This document shows, piece after piece, positions 1 through 6,245 of a stretch of 14,363 nt of DNA; within the stretch, counting starts at the first letter, position 1; each line of letters starts with the position of its first letter. Position numbers and translations under genes: made by a program. The stretch comes from Leptolinea sp. UBA1437. GTDB lineage: Bacteria > Chloroflexota > Anaerolineae > Anaerolineales > Anaerolineaceae. The notes beneath the pieces were generated by a model that worked only from the letters and a program-made list of their open reading frames with translations, was not told the DNA's origin and ran no database searches. The stretch is taken from positions 920 to 15,282 of the forward strand of contig DCTP01000127.1 in NCBI GenBank assembly GCA_002329625.1, written 5' to 3'.

Positions 1-1433
1 CCCAATTTTTCGAGAATCGGAATATTCTTTTCTAGGAGATCGGCTTGCCACGGCGGAAGTTGAACTACTTCCGGATCCAACAAAATTTGTGAGATGGATT
101 CATCCCGCGGGCGATTCAACAATTCTTCAAAAAGGACTCTCTCATGCGCGGCATGTTGATCGATCAGATACAACCCATCCGGTCCTTCGGCAAGAATATA
201 CGTTCCGCCGATCTGACCAATCCAGCGCAAGATTGGGAATCGAGCGGTGGCTCCGGCCTGTGAAACAAAGTTCTCCTGTCGAAAAAGGCGGGATGCATCG
301 GCATCCGAATCCGCTTGAGCCAACCGGATATCCGTATTTTTTGTTTCATCCGTAGAATGAGAAACGGGTGAAAAGCTACTCGGCGTCACATTCCGGTTCC
401 CTGCCCATGTTTGCCATTGAATGGGCTTGCTTAATTCCGGTACGGGTGATTGTGACACCAGCCCAAAACGGACGGAACGATGAACCGCTGCAATCACCTT
501 GTCCGCTGAGCGAAAACGAATTTCAGCCTTAGAAGGATGAACATTCACATCAATCTCTTCCGGATCCATCTCAATGGATAAAACCACAATCGGATAGCGA
601 CCGACCATGATCAGCGATTGATAAGCCCGCATAACGGCAGAATTCAATTGGATATCCTGAATCCATCGACCGTTCACAAAAAAAATCATCTCCCGGCGGT
701 TAGAACGGGTTAATGCCACCGGACTGATAAAGCCGCGGATATGTATTTTGTCATCTTCAAGATCAACATCCAATAACTGCCGGGCAACATCAAGGCCATA
801 AATCGAAGCAAGCACTTCGCGTGCTTTTCCGTTCCCGGACGTCGCCAACACCGGCCGCTGATTATGAGTATATTGCCAGCGGATCGACGGGTATGCCATT
901 GCATATCGTGATACCAAGGTGTCGATCTGATTCTTTTCGGTCGTATCGCTTTTTAGGAATTTCAATCTTGCCGGAACATTGCAGAAAAGATTTTCCACGC
1001 TGACAATCGTCCCCACCGGCATACTTTCCTGTTTCATTCCTAGAATGTTTCCACCATCCACCGTAATTTTTTGCCCATTCAAATCCGAAGCCATTCGTGA
1101 GCGGATCGTCATTCTGGAAACGGACCCAGCTGCTGCCAACGCCTCACCGCGGAATCCCAAAGTGTGAATATGGAAGAGATCTTCTGCGTTACGTAACTTA
1201 CTCGTTGCATGTCTTTGGACGGCATTACATAGGTCTTCGGCGTTCATTCCGCAACCGTTATCGCTGATTTCGATCAGCTTTTTACCGGAATCTTCCACCT
1301 GGATCGAAATCTCGTTTGCACCGGCATCGATGGCATTTTCGATCAGTTCCTTAACCACGGAGGCGGGACGCTCAATCACTTCACCGGCCGCTATCTTTGA
1401 GATAACATCATCCGCCAATATTTTAATCGTCAT
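1..1433 (-). CDS. mutL: DNA mismatch repair protein MutL, endonuclease type (partial, C-terminus off the left edge)
   Basis: MutL is the GHKL-ATPase mismatch-repair matchmaker that couples MutS to downstream nicking and excision. I read 477 codons from the ATG at 1433. Visible ATPase motifs are ELIENAIDAGA (E29, N33), DNGCGM (residues 58-63) and TLGFRGEA (91-98). The transducer motif VNVHPSKAEIRF follows. Near the left edge is DQHAAHERVLFEE (from D425), which fits the DQHA(X)2E(X)4E metal-binding motif of MutL proteins with their own nicking activity, as expected in bacteria that lack MutH. The linker between the domains is short and polar. The frame is open to base 1, so the remaining C-terminal domain lies outside the window. 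An AAGGGGG ribosome binding site sits six bases before the ATG. The gene lies 76 bases behind the permease gene on the same strand and is probably the last gene of that unit. Identity is certain; only the 3' end is missing. Confidence 0.97.
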   Translation of the reverse strand, partial: MTIKILADDVISKIAAGEVIERPASVVKELIENAIDAGANEISIQVEDSGKKLIEISDNGCGMNAEDLCNAVQRHATSKLRNAEDLFHIHTLGFRGEALAAAGSVSRMTIRSRMASDLNGQKITVDGGNILGMKQESMPVGTIVSVENLFCNVPARLKFLKSDTTEKNQIDTLVSRYAMAYPSIRWQYTHNQRPVLATSGNGKAREVLASIYGLDVARQLLDVDLEDDKIHIRGFISPVALTRSNRREMIFFVNGRWIQDIQLNSAVMRAYQSLIMVGRYPIVVLSIEMDPEEIDVNVHPSKAEIRFRSADKVIAAVHRSVRFGLVSQSPVPELSKPIQWQTWAGNRNVTPSSFSPVSHSTDETKNTDIRLAQADSDADASRLFRQENFVSQAGATARFPILRWIGQIGGTYILAEGPDGLYLIDQHAAHERVLFEELLNRPRDESISQILLDPEVVQLPPWQADLLEKNIPILEKL

Positions 1434-1509
1434 ATTTTGCCCCCTTCCCCGATCGATTCGAAAGGGATTATAAACCGAATTCCGGCATCTTCTTTCATTT
1501 TGATTGGAA

Positions 1510-2448
1510 TCAGAAACCGGCTGAGAAGTACAGGAACAAACTGACCATGATTGTAAAACCGAAGGTGGTGAACAAAATGATCAGTTTGGATTCGTTTTCG
1601 CTGCAACGGTATTTTTGGCTGACAATAAAATGGTTCACAGCGGTCGGGAGCATCGCACAAACGACGATCGCTGTCAGCCACCAAGAGTCCAAATGAAAAA
1701 TAAATCTTCCGATCGACCAAGCAAGCAGCGGTTGAAGGAATGTCTTAAAAAGAGTCACCGTCAACGCCCGCCGAATTTCCGGTTTTGTAATTTTTTGGTC
1801 TGCCGGTAAGTAGCAAGTGAACCCCAGCGCAAACAATCCGGTGGCGGCAGCCGGTTTCCCAAACAATTCGGTAGTCGTCAAAACAAATTGAGGAACCCGA
1901 ATTTGAAACACGAGGAGAACAATGGCAATCAGCGTTGCCACCAATATGGGATTCCGAACCAACAATAAGAGCGAGTCTTTGAAATGGATATGGCTTTTCT
2001 TGCCGCTGTTTACGTCCATCAGAAAAACCGTCAAAGGAAAAAAGAAGGAAGCTTGGATCATCAGGATAATCAAAGGGGGGACAACCGAAGAAAGAATCAT
2101 CGACGCAACCGGAACTCCCACATAAGTTGCGTTTACGTAAAAGCTACCGAAAATCATCATAATTAAATTTTGGCCTTCCGATCGGAAAAGAAAGCGAAAA
2201 ATGAAATAAGCAAGCAGAATAATCCCGAAGATCGTCAGAATGGCGGTCAGGATAAACCGGCCGTTCAACAGGTTATCAAGTCCGGCTCGATAAATATTGG
2301 TAAAAGTCAGAAACGGTAGTGAAAAATAAAAAAGATATTGGCATAAAACATTTCCGGTTCCTTTGTCAAGGATATGGAAACGGGCTGCGCAATAGCCGGC
2401 AAGCACCACAATCAGAATGGGGAGTATCAGATTAATGATTTGATCCAT
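1510..2448 (-). CDS. AEC-family (auxin efflux carrier-like) membrane transporter
   Basis: This is a predicted inner-membrane permease of the auxin efflux carrier family, whose bacterial members export or exchange organic acids such as malate, or have unknown substrates. The protein is about 312 residues and almost entirely hydrophobic helices. It opens with NLILPILIVVLAGY, the usual first helix of the family, and continues with roughly ten segments in a five-plus-five arrangement broken by a short polar central loop (around HIHFKDSLLL). The C-terminal half includes the typical MLPTAVNHFIVSQKY stretch, close to the family pattern of a Pro-Thr/Ala-Asn helix break. I chose the ATG at 2448 because the first helix then starts at once. 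An upstream in-frame ATG at 2499 would add 17 polar residues and overlap the preceding gene. Neither start has a good ribosome binding site, so translational coupling to the decarboxylase gene is likely. The substrate cannot be told from sequence. Confidence 0.88.
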   Translation of the reverse strand: MDQIINLILPILIVVLAGYCAARFHILDKGTGNVLCQYLFYFSLPFLTFTNIYRAGLDNLLNGRFILTAILTIFGIILLAYFIFRFLFRSEGQNLIMMIFGSFYVNATYVGVPVASMILSSVVPPLIILMIQASFFFPLTVFLMDVNSGKKSHIHFKDSLLLLVRNPILVATLIAIVLLVFQIRVPQFVLTTTELFGKPAAATGLFALGFTCYLPADQKITKPEIRRALTVTLFKTFLQPLLAWSIGRFIFHLDSWWLTAIVVCAMLPTAVNHFIVSQKYRCSENESKLIILFTTFGFTIMVSLFLYFSAGF

Positions 2449-2476
2449 CGGATTCAAAAGTCCGTTTTCATTCGGA

Positions 2477-3454
2477 TCAATCCACAAGGTGAGCCGCATC
2501 CCCGGGGCCGGATGACAGCAGATTTTCCACTTCTGAAAGGTTTCCCAAGCGCCCCTTCAATTCCTTCTCAACCTCCTTCGGGCACAAAACATGAACATTG
2601 GGACCGGCATCCAAAGTGAAGAAACAGGGAATCCCTTCCCTGCGCCACTGCATAATATTTTTCATAATCTTTAATGAGGCGGGTTCCCAATAAAATAACG
2701 GCGGTTCCTGTGTCATCATGACCCCGTGCATCATAGTGCTATCTTTTTCACTGATCGATGCCAGCCGATCAAAATCCCTTTTTAATATAGCTGTCCGGCA
2801 TTCCAGTAATCTTTCCGGAGCTGTTGCCACCCGAATCGCTTGATACGGGCTGGTCATCGCCCGTTGATGCCCCATACTGGAACCCACTTCCTTATGCCGA
2901 GCGGAAACAACTGCGATAATATCGGTTAAAGCCCAATGATCGGGCGGCGCAATGGAAACGGCGATCGATTCTTCATCGGAATCACCAGCCAGCCATTCAC
3001 AGAAACCGGTGGGGATCGAACGACAGGCTGATCCGGAGCCCAACCGTGCTAAACGGGAAAGTTCCGCCTCGTTGAGATGCAGTCCGGCAGCGGTACTTCC
3101 GGCTAAAGCCAGGGCTGCAAACGCAGCGGCTGAGGAAGCGATCCCCGCACCGATCGGAAAATTATTTTGGCTCTCAATTTCCGCAAAGCGTTTTTCCCCA
3201 GCCAGGCTCCGAATGCGATCCATAAAATTAGCAACCCGAATCAACGCTTCTCCTTCCGATAAGGAACCATTCACAGAAACCCGGTCGGAACGGCATGCGG
3301 AAGAGAAAGCGACAGTTGTCCGCGTTTCCAACGCTCCAAGGTTCATGGAAATCGATCCGTTTGCCGGTAAACGCAAGGAATCATCCCGATTTCCCCAATA
3401 TTTAATGAAAGCGATATTCGGATGTGCGACAGCAGTCGCAACAGAATCAGACAT
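2477..3454 (-). CDS. mvaD: Mevalonate-pathway decarboxylase (diphosphomevalonate or phosphomevalonate decarboxylase)
   Basis: This is a GHMP-superfamily enzyme that makes isopentenyl diphosphate, or isopentenyl phosphate in the variant pathway, by ATP-driven decarboxylation. The 325 residues start with AHPNIAFIKYWGNRD (K18), matching the N-terminus of yeast diphosphomevalonate decarboxylase nearly position by position. PIGAGIASSAAAFAALA is the ATP-binding glycine/serine loop. GSGSACRS (S140, S142, R145) and FTLDAGPN (D282) carry the phosphate-binding and catalytic residues of the family. One difference stands out: the second lysine of the KYWGK motif is asparagine (N22). Together with the GSSMGHQRAMTSP segment, this raises the possibility of the monophosphate-using enzyme described in Roseiflexus. 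The ATG has GAGGG just upstream. It is the first gene of the minus-strand trio with the permease and mutL. The family is certain; the choice between the two substrates is open. Confidence 0.93.
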   Translation of the reverse strand: MSDSVATAVAHPNIAFIKYWGNRDDSLRLPANGSISMNLGALETRTTVAFSSACRSDRVSVNGSLSEGEALIRVANFMDRIRSLAGEKRFAEIESQNNFPIGAGIASSAAAFAALALAGSTAAGLHLNEAELSRLARLGSGSACRSIPTGFCEWLAGDSDEESIAVSIAPPDHWALTDIIAVVSARHKEVGSSMGHQRAMTSPYQAIRVATAPERLLECRTAILKRDFDRLASISEKDSTMMHGVMMTQEPPLFYWEPASLKIMKNIMQWRREGIPCFFTLDAGPNVHVLCPKEVEKELKGRLGNLSEVENLLSSGPGDAAHLVD

Positions 3455-3800
3455 AGACCCTCATAGATGGTTGATCATTTGCTACGCTAAGTTTATCATG
3501 GACCTTGAGCGATGCAAAAGCCGTTTTGGAATGTATCGATTCCCAAACTCGCTGAGTCAATCTGCCTTGTCTTGCGACTAATAATTGGTCCCGGCGATTT
3601 TCAAATATTTCGGTCTGCAACAATGTTATTGTGGTGACCCAATCTGTTTTCAATTATTAGGGAAATGACTCAGGGAATAAAACCGAAAGGAATGATCAGA
3701 CCATCCCGTGACGTAGGTAAGAATCGCCACTATCACTTCCCCAACCGGACAGGTTCTCAGAGGCAATCCGTGTACTTAAGTGGTGGATTCATGGCTTTCA
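3455..3800. other. Gene-poor region between the decarboxylase and the methyltransferase leader
   Basis: I find no convincing gene here. On the minus strand, TTGACT (3555-3560), followed 17-19 bases later by GATACA or TACATT, could be a weak promoter for the decarboxylase unit. A 68-codon TTG-start minus-strand reading frame ending inside the decarboxylase start has no ribosome binding site. The stretch 3660-3790 shows no strong hairpin, repeat or RNA gene. It may be the left flank of an inserted methyltransferase cassette. Confidence 0.5.
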
Positions 3801-3829
3801 TTGACAGAATGAACTTGTCATGTTAAAGT
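3801..3829 (+). promoter_or_regulatory. Extended -10 sigma-A-type promoter for the methyltransferase leader
   Basis: TTGACA at 3801-3806 is a perfect -35 box. After a 17-base spacer comes TAAAGT at 3824-3829, preceded by TG one base upstream (3821-3822), giving an extended -10. Transcription would begin near 3836, about 20 bases before the first leader ORF. The -35 box overlaps an imperfect inverted repeat, TGACA-N9-TGTCA (3802-3820), that could be an operator. This is one of the best-formed promoters in the window. Confidence 0.75.
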
Positions 3830-3855
3830 TTTTGAAGGAAAAAAGGACTAAATTA

Positions 3856-3873
3856 ATGCCGGTAATTCTGTAA
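3856..3873 (+). CDS. Five-codon leader peptide MPVIL (uORF1)
   Basis: An ATG at 3856 opens a reading frame encoding only Met-Pro-Val-Ile-Leu before TAA. It has AAAAGGA eight bases upstream, which is as good as any ribosome binding site in the window, and it begins about 20 bases after the predicted transcription start. Its last codon and stop lie within the 5' arm of a 9-bp stem (3867-3875), so a ribosome on this ORF would block that stem. Such placement is typical of leader peptides in transcription or translation attenuators of antibiotic-resistance and stress genes. The function is inferred from position only. Confidence 0.6.
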   Translation: MPVIL

Positions 3874-3945
3874 GGAATTTGTTTAAGTGGATAAGAAGAG
3901 CATTTGTTATGCTCTTGTTTATGTTGTTAAAAACTGCCTTACAGA
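3867..3945 (+). promoter_or_regulatory. Nested stem structure of the methyltransferase leader RNA
   Basis: TCTGTAAGG (3867-3875) is perfectly complementary to CCTTACAGA (3937-3945). Inside this 9-bp stem is a second perfect stem, AAGAGCAT (3896-3903) with ATGCTCTT (3909-3916) and a five-base loop. The outer 5' arm contains the end and stop codon of uORF1. The bases ACTGC at 3933-3937, overlapping the 3' arm, can alternatively pair with GCAGT (3987-3991) in the terminator stem. This gives a plausible but weak anti-terminator pairing. The structure is read directly from the sequence; the switching is inference. Confidence 0.6.
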
Positions 3946-3949
3946 TTGA
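3887..3949 (+). CDS. Possible second leader ORF with GTG start (20 codons)
   Basis: A GTG at 3887 opens a frame encoding MDKKSICYALVYVVKNCLTD that ends in TGA at 3947-3949, directly abutting the ATG of the next small ORF. AAGGA (3872-3876), overlapping the uORF1 stop, lies ten bases upstream and could serve for initiation or reinitiation. A different frame across the same bases (ATG at 3921) gives MLLKTALQIE and overlaps the next ATG as ATGA. Which frame, if either, is translated cannot be decided here. The ORF may exist only because the leader lacks stops in that frame. Confidence 0.3.
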   Translation: MDKKSICYALVYVVKNCLTD

Positions 3950-3985
3950 ATGAGCACCCGTTTTTATGTTGGTTTCAGTTTGTAG
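3950..3985 (+). CDS. Possible third leader ORF, stop codon inside the terminator stem
   Basis: An ATG at 3950 encodes MSTRFYVGFSL and stops at TAG (3983-3985), whose last two bases are the first two of the terminator stem. A ribosome reaching this stop would cover the 5' arm of the terminator and could let transcription continue. No ribosome binding site of its own is visible, so it would depend on coupling to the ORF that ends immediately before it (TGA then ATG). The precise fit of start and stop to the neighbouring elements is the only evidence. Confidence 0.3.
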   Translation: MSTRFYVGFSL

Positions 3986-4009
3986 CGCAGTAGACTACTG
4001 CGCTTTTTT
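3984..4009 (+). terminator. Intrinsic terminator in the methyltransferase leader (attenuator)
   Basis: AGCGCAGTAG (3984-3993) and CTACTGCGCT (3995-4004) are exact complements separated by one base, giving about nine pairs with a three-base loop. Six T's at 4004-4009 follow. It lies between a strong promoter and the methyltransferase gene with no complete gene in between, so its natural role is attenuation: the gene is transcribed only when this hairpin is prevented from forming. Confidence 0.85.
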
Positions 4010-4049
4010 GTTGTCTTTCTCTAAGAAGAAAATTGAAAGGAATATTAAC

Positions 4050-4775
4050 ATGAATTCATTTACAGACCAATTTTTATCAAACGATAAAAATACAGAATTT
4101 CTGAAAACTACGATGATGGGACCAAATGCGATGCGAGTAGCAGAGGAAATGGCATCATACTTGGACATCCAAGAGAAAAACCGAATATTGGACCTCGGCT
4201 GCGGCAGCGGTCTTTCTACGCTTTTATTGGTGAAAAAATACGGCGCGTGTGTTTTCGCTGGCGACCTTTGGATTTCTCCCACGGAAAATTATGAGCGTTT
4301 TCAGTCTATTGGGATAGATGATAATGCCATTCCGTTTGCAGCCGACGCGACCAAAGGGTTGCCTTTTGCTGATCGATATTTTGATTTGCTGTTCACAGTC
4401 GACGCTTATCATTATTTTGGCGATACGGAGGAAATGCTTCCGTCGCTTATGCGATTTGTGAAAAAAGGCGGCTATATCGCGGTGGCAATTCCGGGTATAA
4501 AATATGAATTTGGAGAAAATGTTCCCGAAGAAATGCAGCCATTCTGGAATGATGAAGTCGCAAGAACAATTCGTTCAATGGACTGGTGGAAAGCTCTGTG
4601 GCAAAAAACTGAGAATATTGAAATTGAAGATATTCGCGAAATGGATTGTTGTAAACAGGCGTGGAGCGAATGGCTAACCGCCTACCATCCTGTTGTCGCC
4701 GGTGATATCAAAATGATGGAAGCGGAAGGCGGTAAGTACTTTAATTTTATTCAAATGATTGCGAAGGTGGTTTAA
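4050..4775 (+). CDS. Class I SAM-dependent methyltransferase, attenuator-controlled
   Basis: This 241-residue protein has a Rossmann-type methyltransferase fold. RILDLGCGSGLSTLLL (from residue 45) is the SAM-binding motif I. The acidic end of strand 2 is in VFAGDLWISP. A motif resembling post-motif II/III is DATKGLPFADRYFDLLFTVDAYHYF, and FVKKGGYIAVAIPG is the strand following the central helix. The C-terminal half (EEMQPFWNDE, DCCKQAWSEWL, HPVVAGDIKMM) probably forms the substrate cap. I chose the ATG at 4050 because GAAAGGAA lies eight bases upstream; the longer frame from 3966 would run through the terminator hairpin. The substrate is unknown. It could modify a small molecule such as a toxin or antibiotic, and no rRNA-methyltransferase signature is evident. 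Close relatives are, from memory, common in Clostridia, and its AT-rich lysine/glutamate codon use differs from the neighbours, so I infer recent transfer. No terminator is seen right after it. Confidence 0.88.
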   Translation: MNSFTDQFLSNDKNTEFLKTTMMGPNAMRVAEEMASYLDIQEKNRILDLGCGSGLSTLLLVKKYGACVFAGDLWISPTENYERFQSIGIDDNAIPFAADATKGLPFADRYFDLLFTVDAYHYFGDTEEMLPSLMRFVKKGGYIAVAIPGIKYEFGENVPEEMQPFWNDEVARTIRSMDWWKALWQKTENIEIEDIREMDCCKQAWSEWLTAYHPVVAGDIKMMEAEGGKYFNFIQMIAKVV

Positions 4776-5078
4776 CCGGATTAGCCTTATTTCGACTGTT
4801 TCGCAACCAAAGGCGCACCGAATAAGCATATTATGGCGGAATTTATCCGGATCATGCTCTCAAAATCGCATTCGAGATACTGTCTGATAAAGAACTTGAT
4901 CTTAGAAAATTTCCTCGGTGGTACTTTTGCTTCATTCGCCAGCGACGGCACCTGTAAAGCCGCCTTCATACATTCCGGAGTGCAACTGTGTTATTAAGAC
5001 GACCGGTGAATGGATTTGAATAAGAATCTCACGTTATAATCAAATTCAAATCTGATTGATCAACCGCGGGGAAATCTT
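4776..5078. other. Intergenic region after the methyltransferase; possible gene remnant
   Basis: I see no complete gene. Both strands hold open stretches of about 40-65 codons between 4785 and 4990, such as a plus-strand frame containing HALKIAFEILSDKELDLRKF that starts just after a stop and has no start or ribosome binding site. These look more like the decayed end of a lost gene or chance frames than a functional ORF. The last 60 bases contain the promoter and leader of the glycosyltransferase gene. Confidence 0.4.
5035..5072 (+). promoter_or_regulatory. -10 box and ribosome binding site of the glycosyltransferase gene
   Basis: A perfect TATAAT lies at 5035-5040, but the region 17 bases upstream (GGATTT) is a poor -35 box. 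GGGGA at 5068-5072 precedes a TTG codon at 5079 by six bases and decides the TTG start. No nearby in-frame ATG would keep the conserved N-terminal strand. Confidence 0.4.
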
Positions 5079-6212
5079 TTGAACATCCTTTTCGTCGGGA
5101 ACTGTACACCTTATTTTTCAAGCGGCATTGTCCGAGCAAAACGGTTTTTTCCGTCTCTTTCGGAGGCGGGTGTTTCCTATGATTGGATGGAGATTAATGC
5201 CGCGGCCGTACAACGTTGGCTCGAACGATTGGATCGATCGGTCTTCGGAAAACAAAAAATAACCGATTTGATCTTTCGATCGCTGATCCATGGACTCGGA
5301 TTACCGTATTATTGGTTTCAGGTCTTGCGGATCTTAAGAAGACAATCCCGTTACGATGTGATTTTCTTTCAGTCTGTGCTCTTACCTCCCCGGGCGATGC
5401 GATACTTGGCGAAACAAAATTCAAAAATCATTTTCGATTATGATGACGCTCTCTATGTGAAGCATGAATCAAAAACCCGCGGAACGATTCAATACGCGTG
5501 GAAAGTATTTGCCGGAAGCCATGCGCTTTATGACTTTGCGAAAGCGATCAATCCTGCGACGATTTTATTGCCCAGCAGTATACCGATTGAAAAATATTCC
5601 GTCGAAGCCAACCAGGAACCCCATACTCCGATCCGGATCGGTTGGATCGGAAGCCCTTCAACCCTGAATCAACTGGAAATTGTAGTCGACCCGTTAAAGA
5701 ATATGCTTGCTTCCGGCATCGATTTTGAGTTATTGATCGCCGGATCAAAAAATCAGCCGATTCCTCTGAGCAAAATCGAAAAACTGCATATACTTGAAAT
5801 TCCGGAATATTCGGATGACGATATTCCGGAAATTGTCAAAAAAATGGATATCGGGATCATGCCGCTTTTTGACACTCCCGCGGAACGGGGAAAATGCGCC
5901 ATGAAAATGCTGATTTATATGGCCGGAGAACTACCGGTGGTTGCCAGTCCGGTCGGTGAGTCGTTCTATATTGTTCGGGAAGGTCAAAACGGTTTTCTTG
6001 CCGAAACTTCGGACGAATGGGAAGCCAAACTCAGTCGTTTGATAGAAGATGCAGACCTCAGAAAAAAAATCGGAAAAGCTGGAAGACAGATCGTTACGGA
6101 GAGGTATTCACAGGATATTATTTTTCGGAAAATGATTTCGGAGATTTTTCCGGATGAGCCCATAAAAAACGAACCGCATTCGGATCTCATAGGAACGAAT
6201 AACGAAATATGA
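5079..6212 (+). CDS. GT-B fold glycosyltransferase (GT4-like)
   Basis: This is a cytoplasmic sugar transferase of 377 residues with the two-domain GT-B architecture. It starts at TTG with MNILFVGNCTPYFSSG, the first beta strand and glycine loop of the acceptor domain. YDVIFFQSV and IIFDYDDALYV match the middle strands of GT4-type enzymes. The nucleotide-sugar domain begins near IRIGWIGSPST (around residue 187), and MKMLIYMAGELPVVASPVGE is the C-terminal donor-binding motif. The first glutamate of the usual E-x7-E pair is replaced by isoleucine, while the second is retained in the VGE region. The last 20 residues are a polar tail. It is followed after 33 bases by the RgpF-like gene, so both probably act on the same surface polysaccharide. 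Donor and acceptor sugars cannot be predicted. There is no full polysaccharide cluster around the pair. Confidence 0.88.
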   Translation: MNILFVGNCTPYFSSGIVRAKRFFPSLSEAGVSYDWMEINAAAVQRWLERLDRSVFGKQKITDLIFRSLIHGLGLPYYWFQVLRILRRQSRYDVIFFQSVLLPPRAMRYLAKQNSKIIFDYDDALYVKHESKTRGTIQYAWKVFAGSHALYDFAKAINPATILLPSSIPIEKYSVEANQEPHTPIRIGWIGSPSTLNQLEIVVDPLKNMLASGIDFELLIAGSKNQPIPLSKIEKLHILEIPEYSDDDIPEIVKKMDIGIMPLFDTPAERGKCAMKMLIYMAGELPVVASPVGESFYIVREGQNGFLAETSDEWEAKLSRLIEDADLRKKIGKAGRQIVTERYSQDIIFRKMISEIFPDEPIKNEPHSDLIGTNNEI

Positions 6213-6245
6213 GCATCAAGAACAAATAGGTCGGAGGCAAAATAA

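Noticed and set aside
2952..3581. Long plus-strand ORF (209 codons) opposite the decarboxylase gene
   Set aside because: It is antisense to a clearly conserved enzyme, and its sequence is low in hydrophobic pattern and rich in Ser/Arg/Ala as expected for a shadow frame.
3447..3653. Minus-strand TTG-start ORF of 68 codons ending inside the decarboxylase start
   Set aside because: The composition looks plausible, but it has no ribosome binding site, begins right after two stop codons, and overlaps the well-supported decarboxylase start by eight bases.
3660..3800. Possible RNA gene or attachment site in the gap left of the attenuator
   Set aside because: No cloverleaf, long stem or direct repeat could be seen; only short palindromes such as ACTTAAGT.
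3966..4049. Upstream extension of the methyltransferase from the ATG at 3966
   Set aside because: It would translate through the terminator hairpin, adds 28 residues not typical of the family, and lacks a ribosome binding site, whereas the ATG at 4050 has a good one.
4787..4969. Minus-strand ORF of 60 codons after the methyltransferase
   Set aside because: There is no ribosome binding site and no recognisable family; competing open frames exist on the other strand over the same bases.
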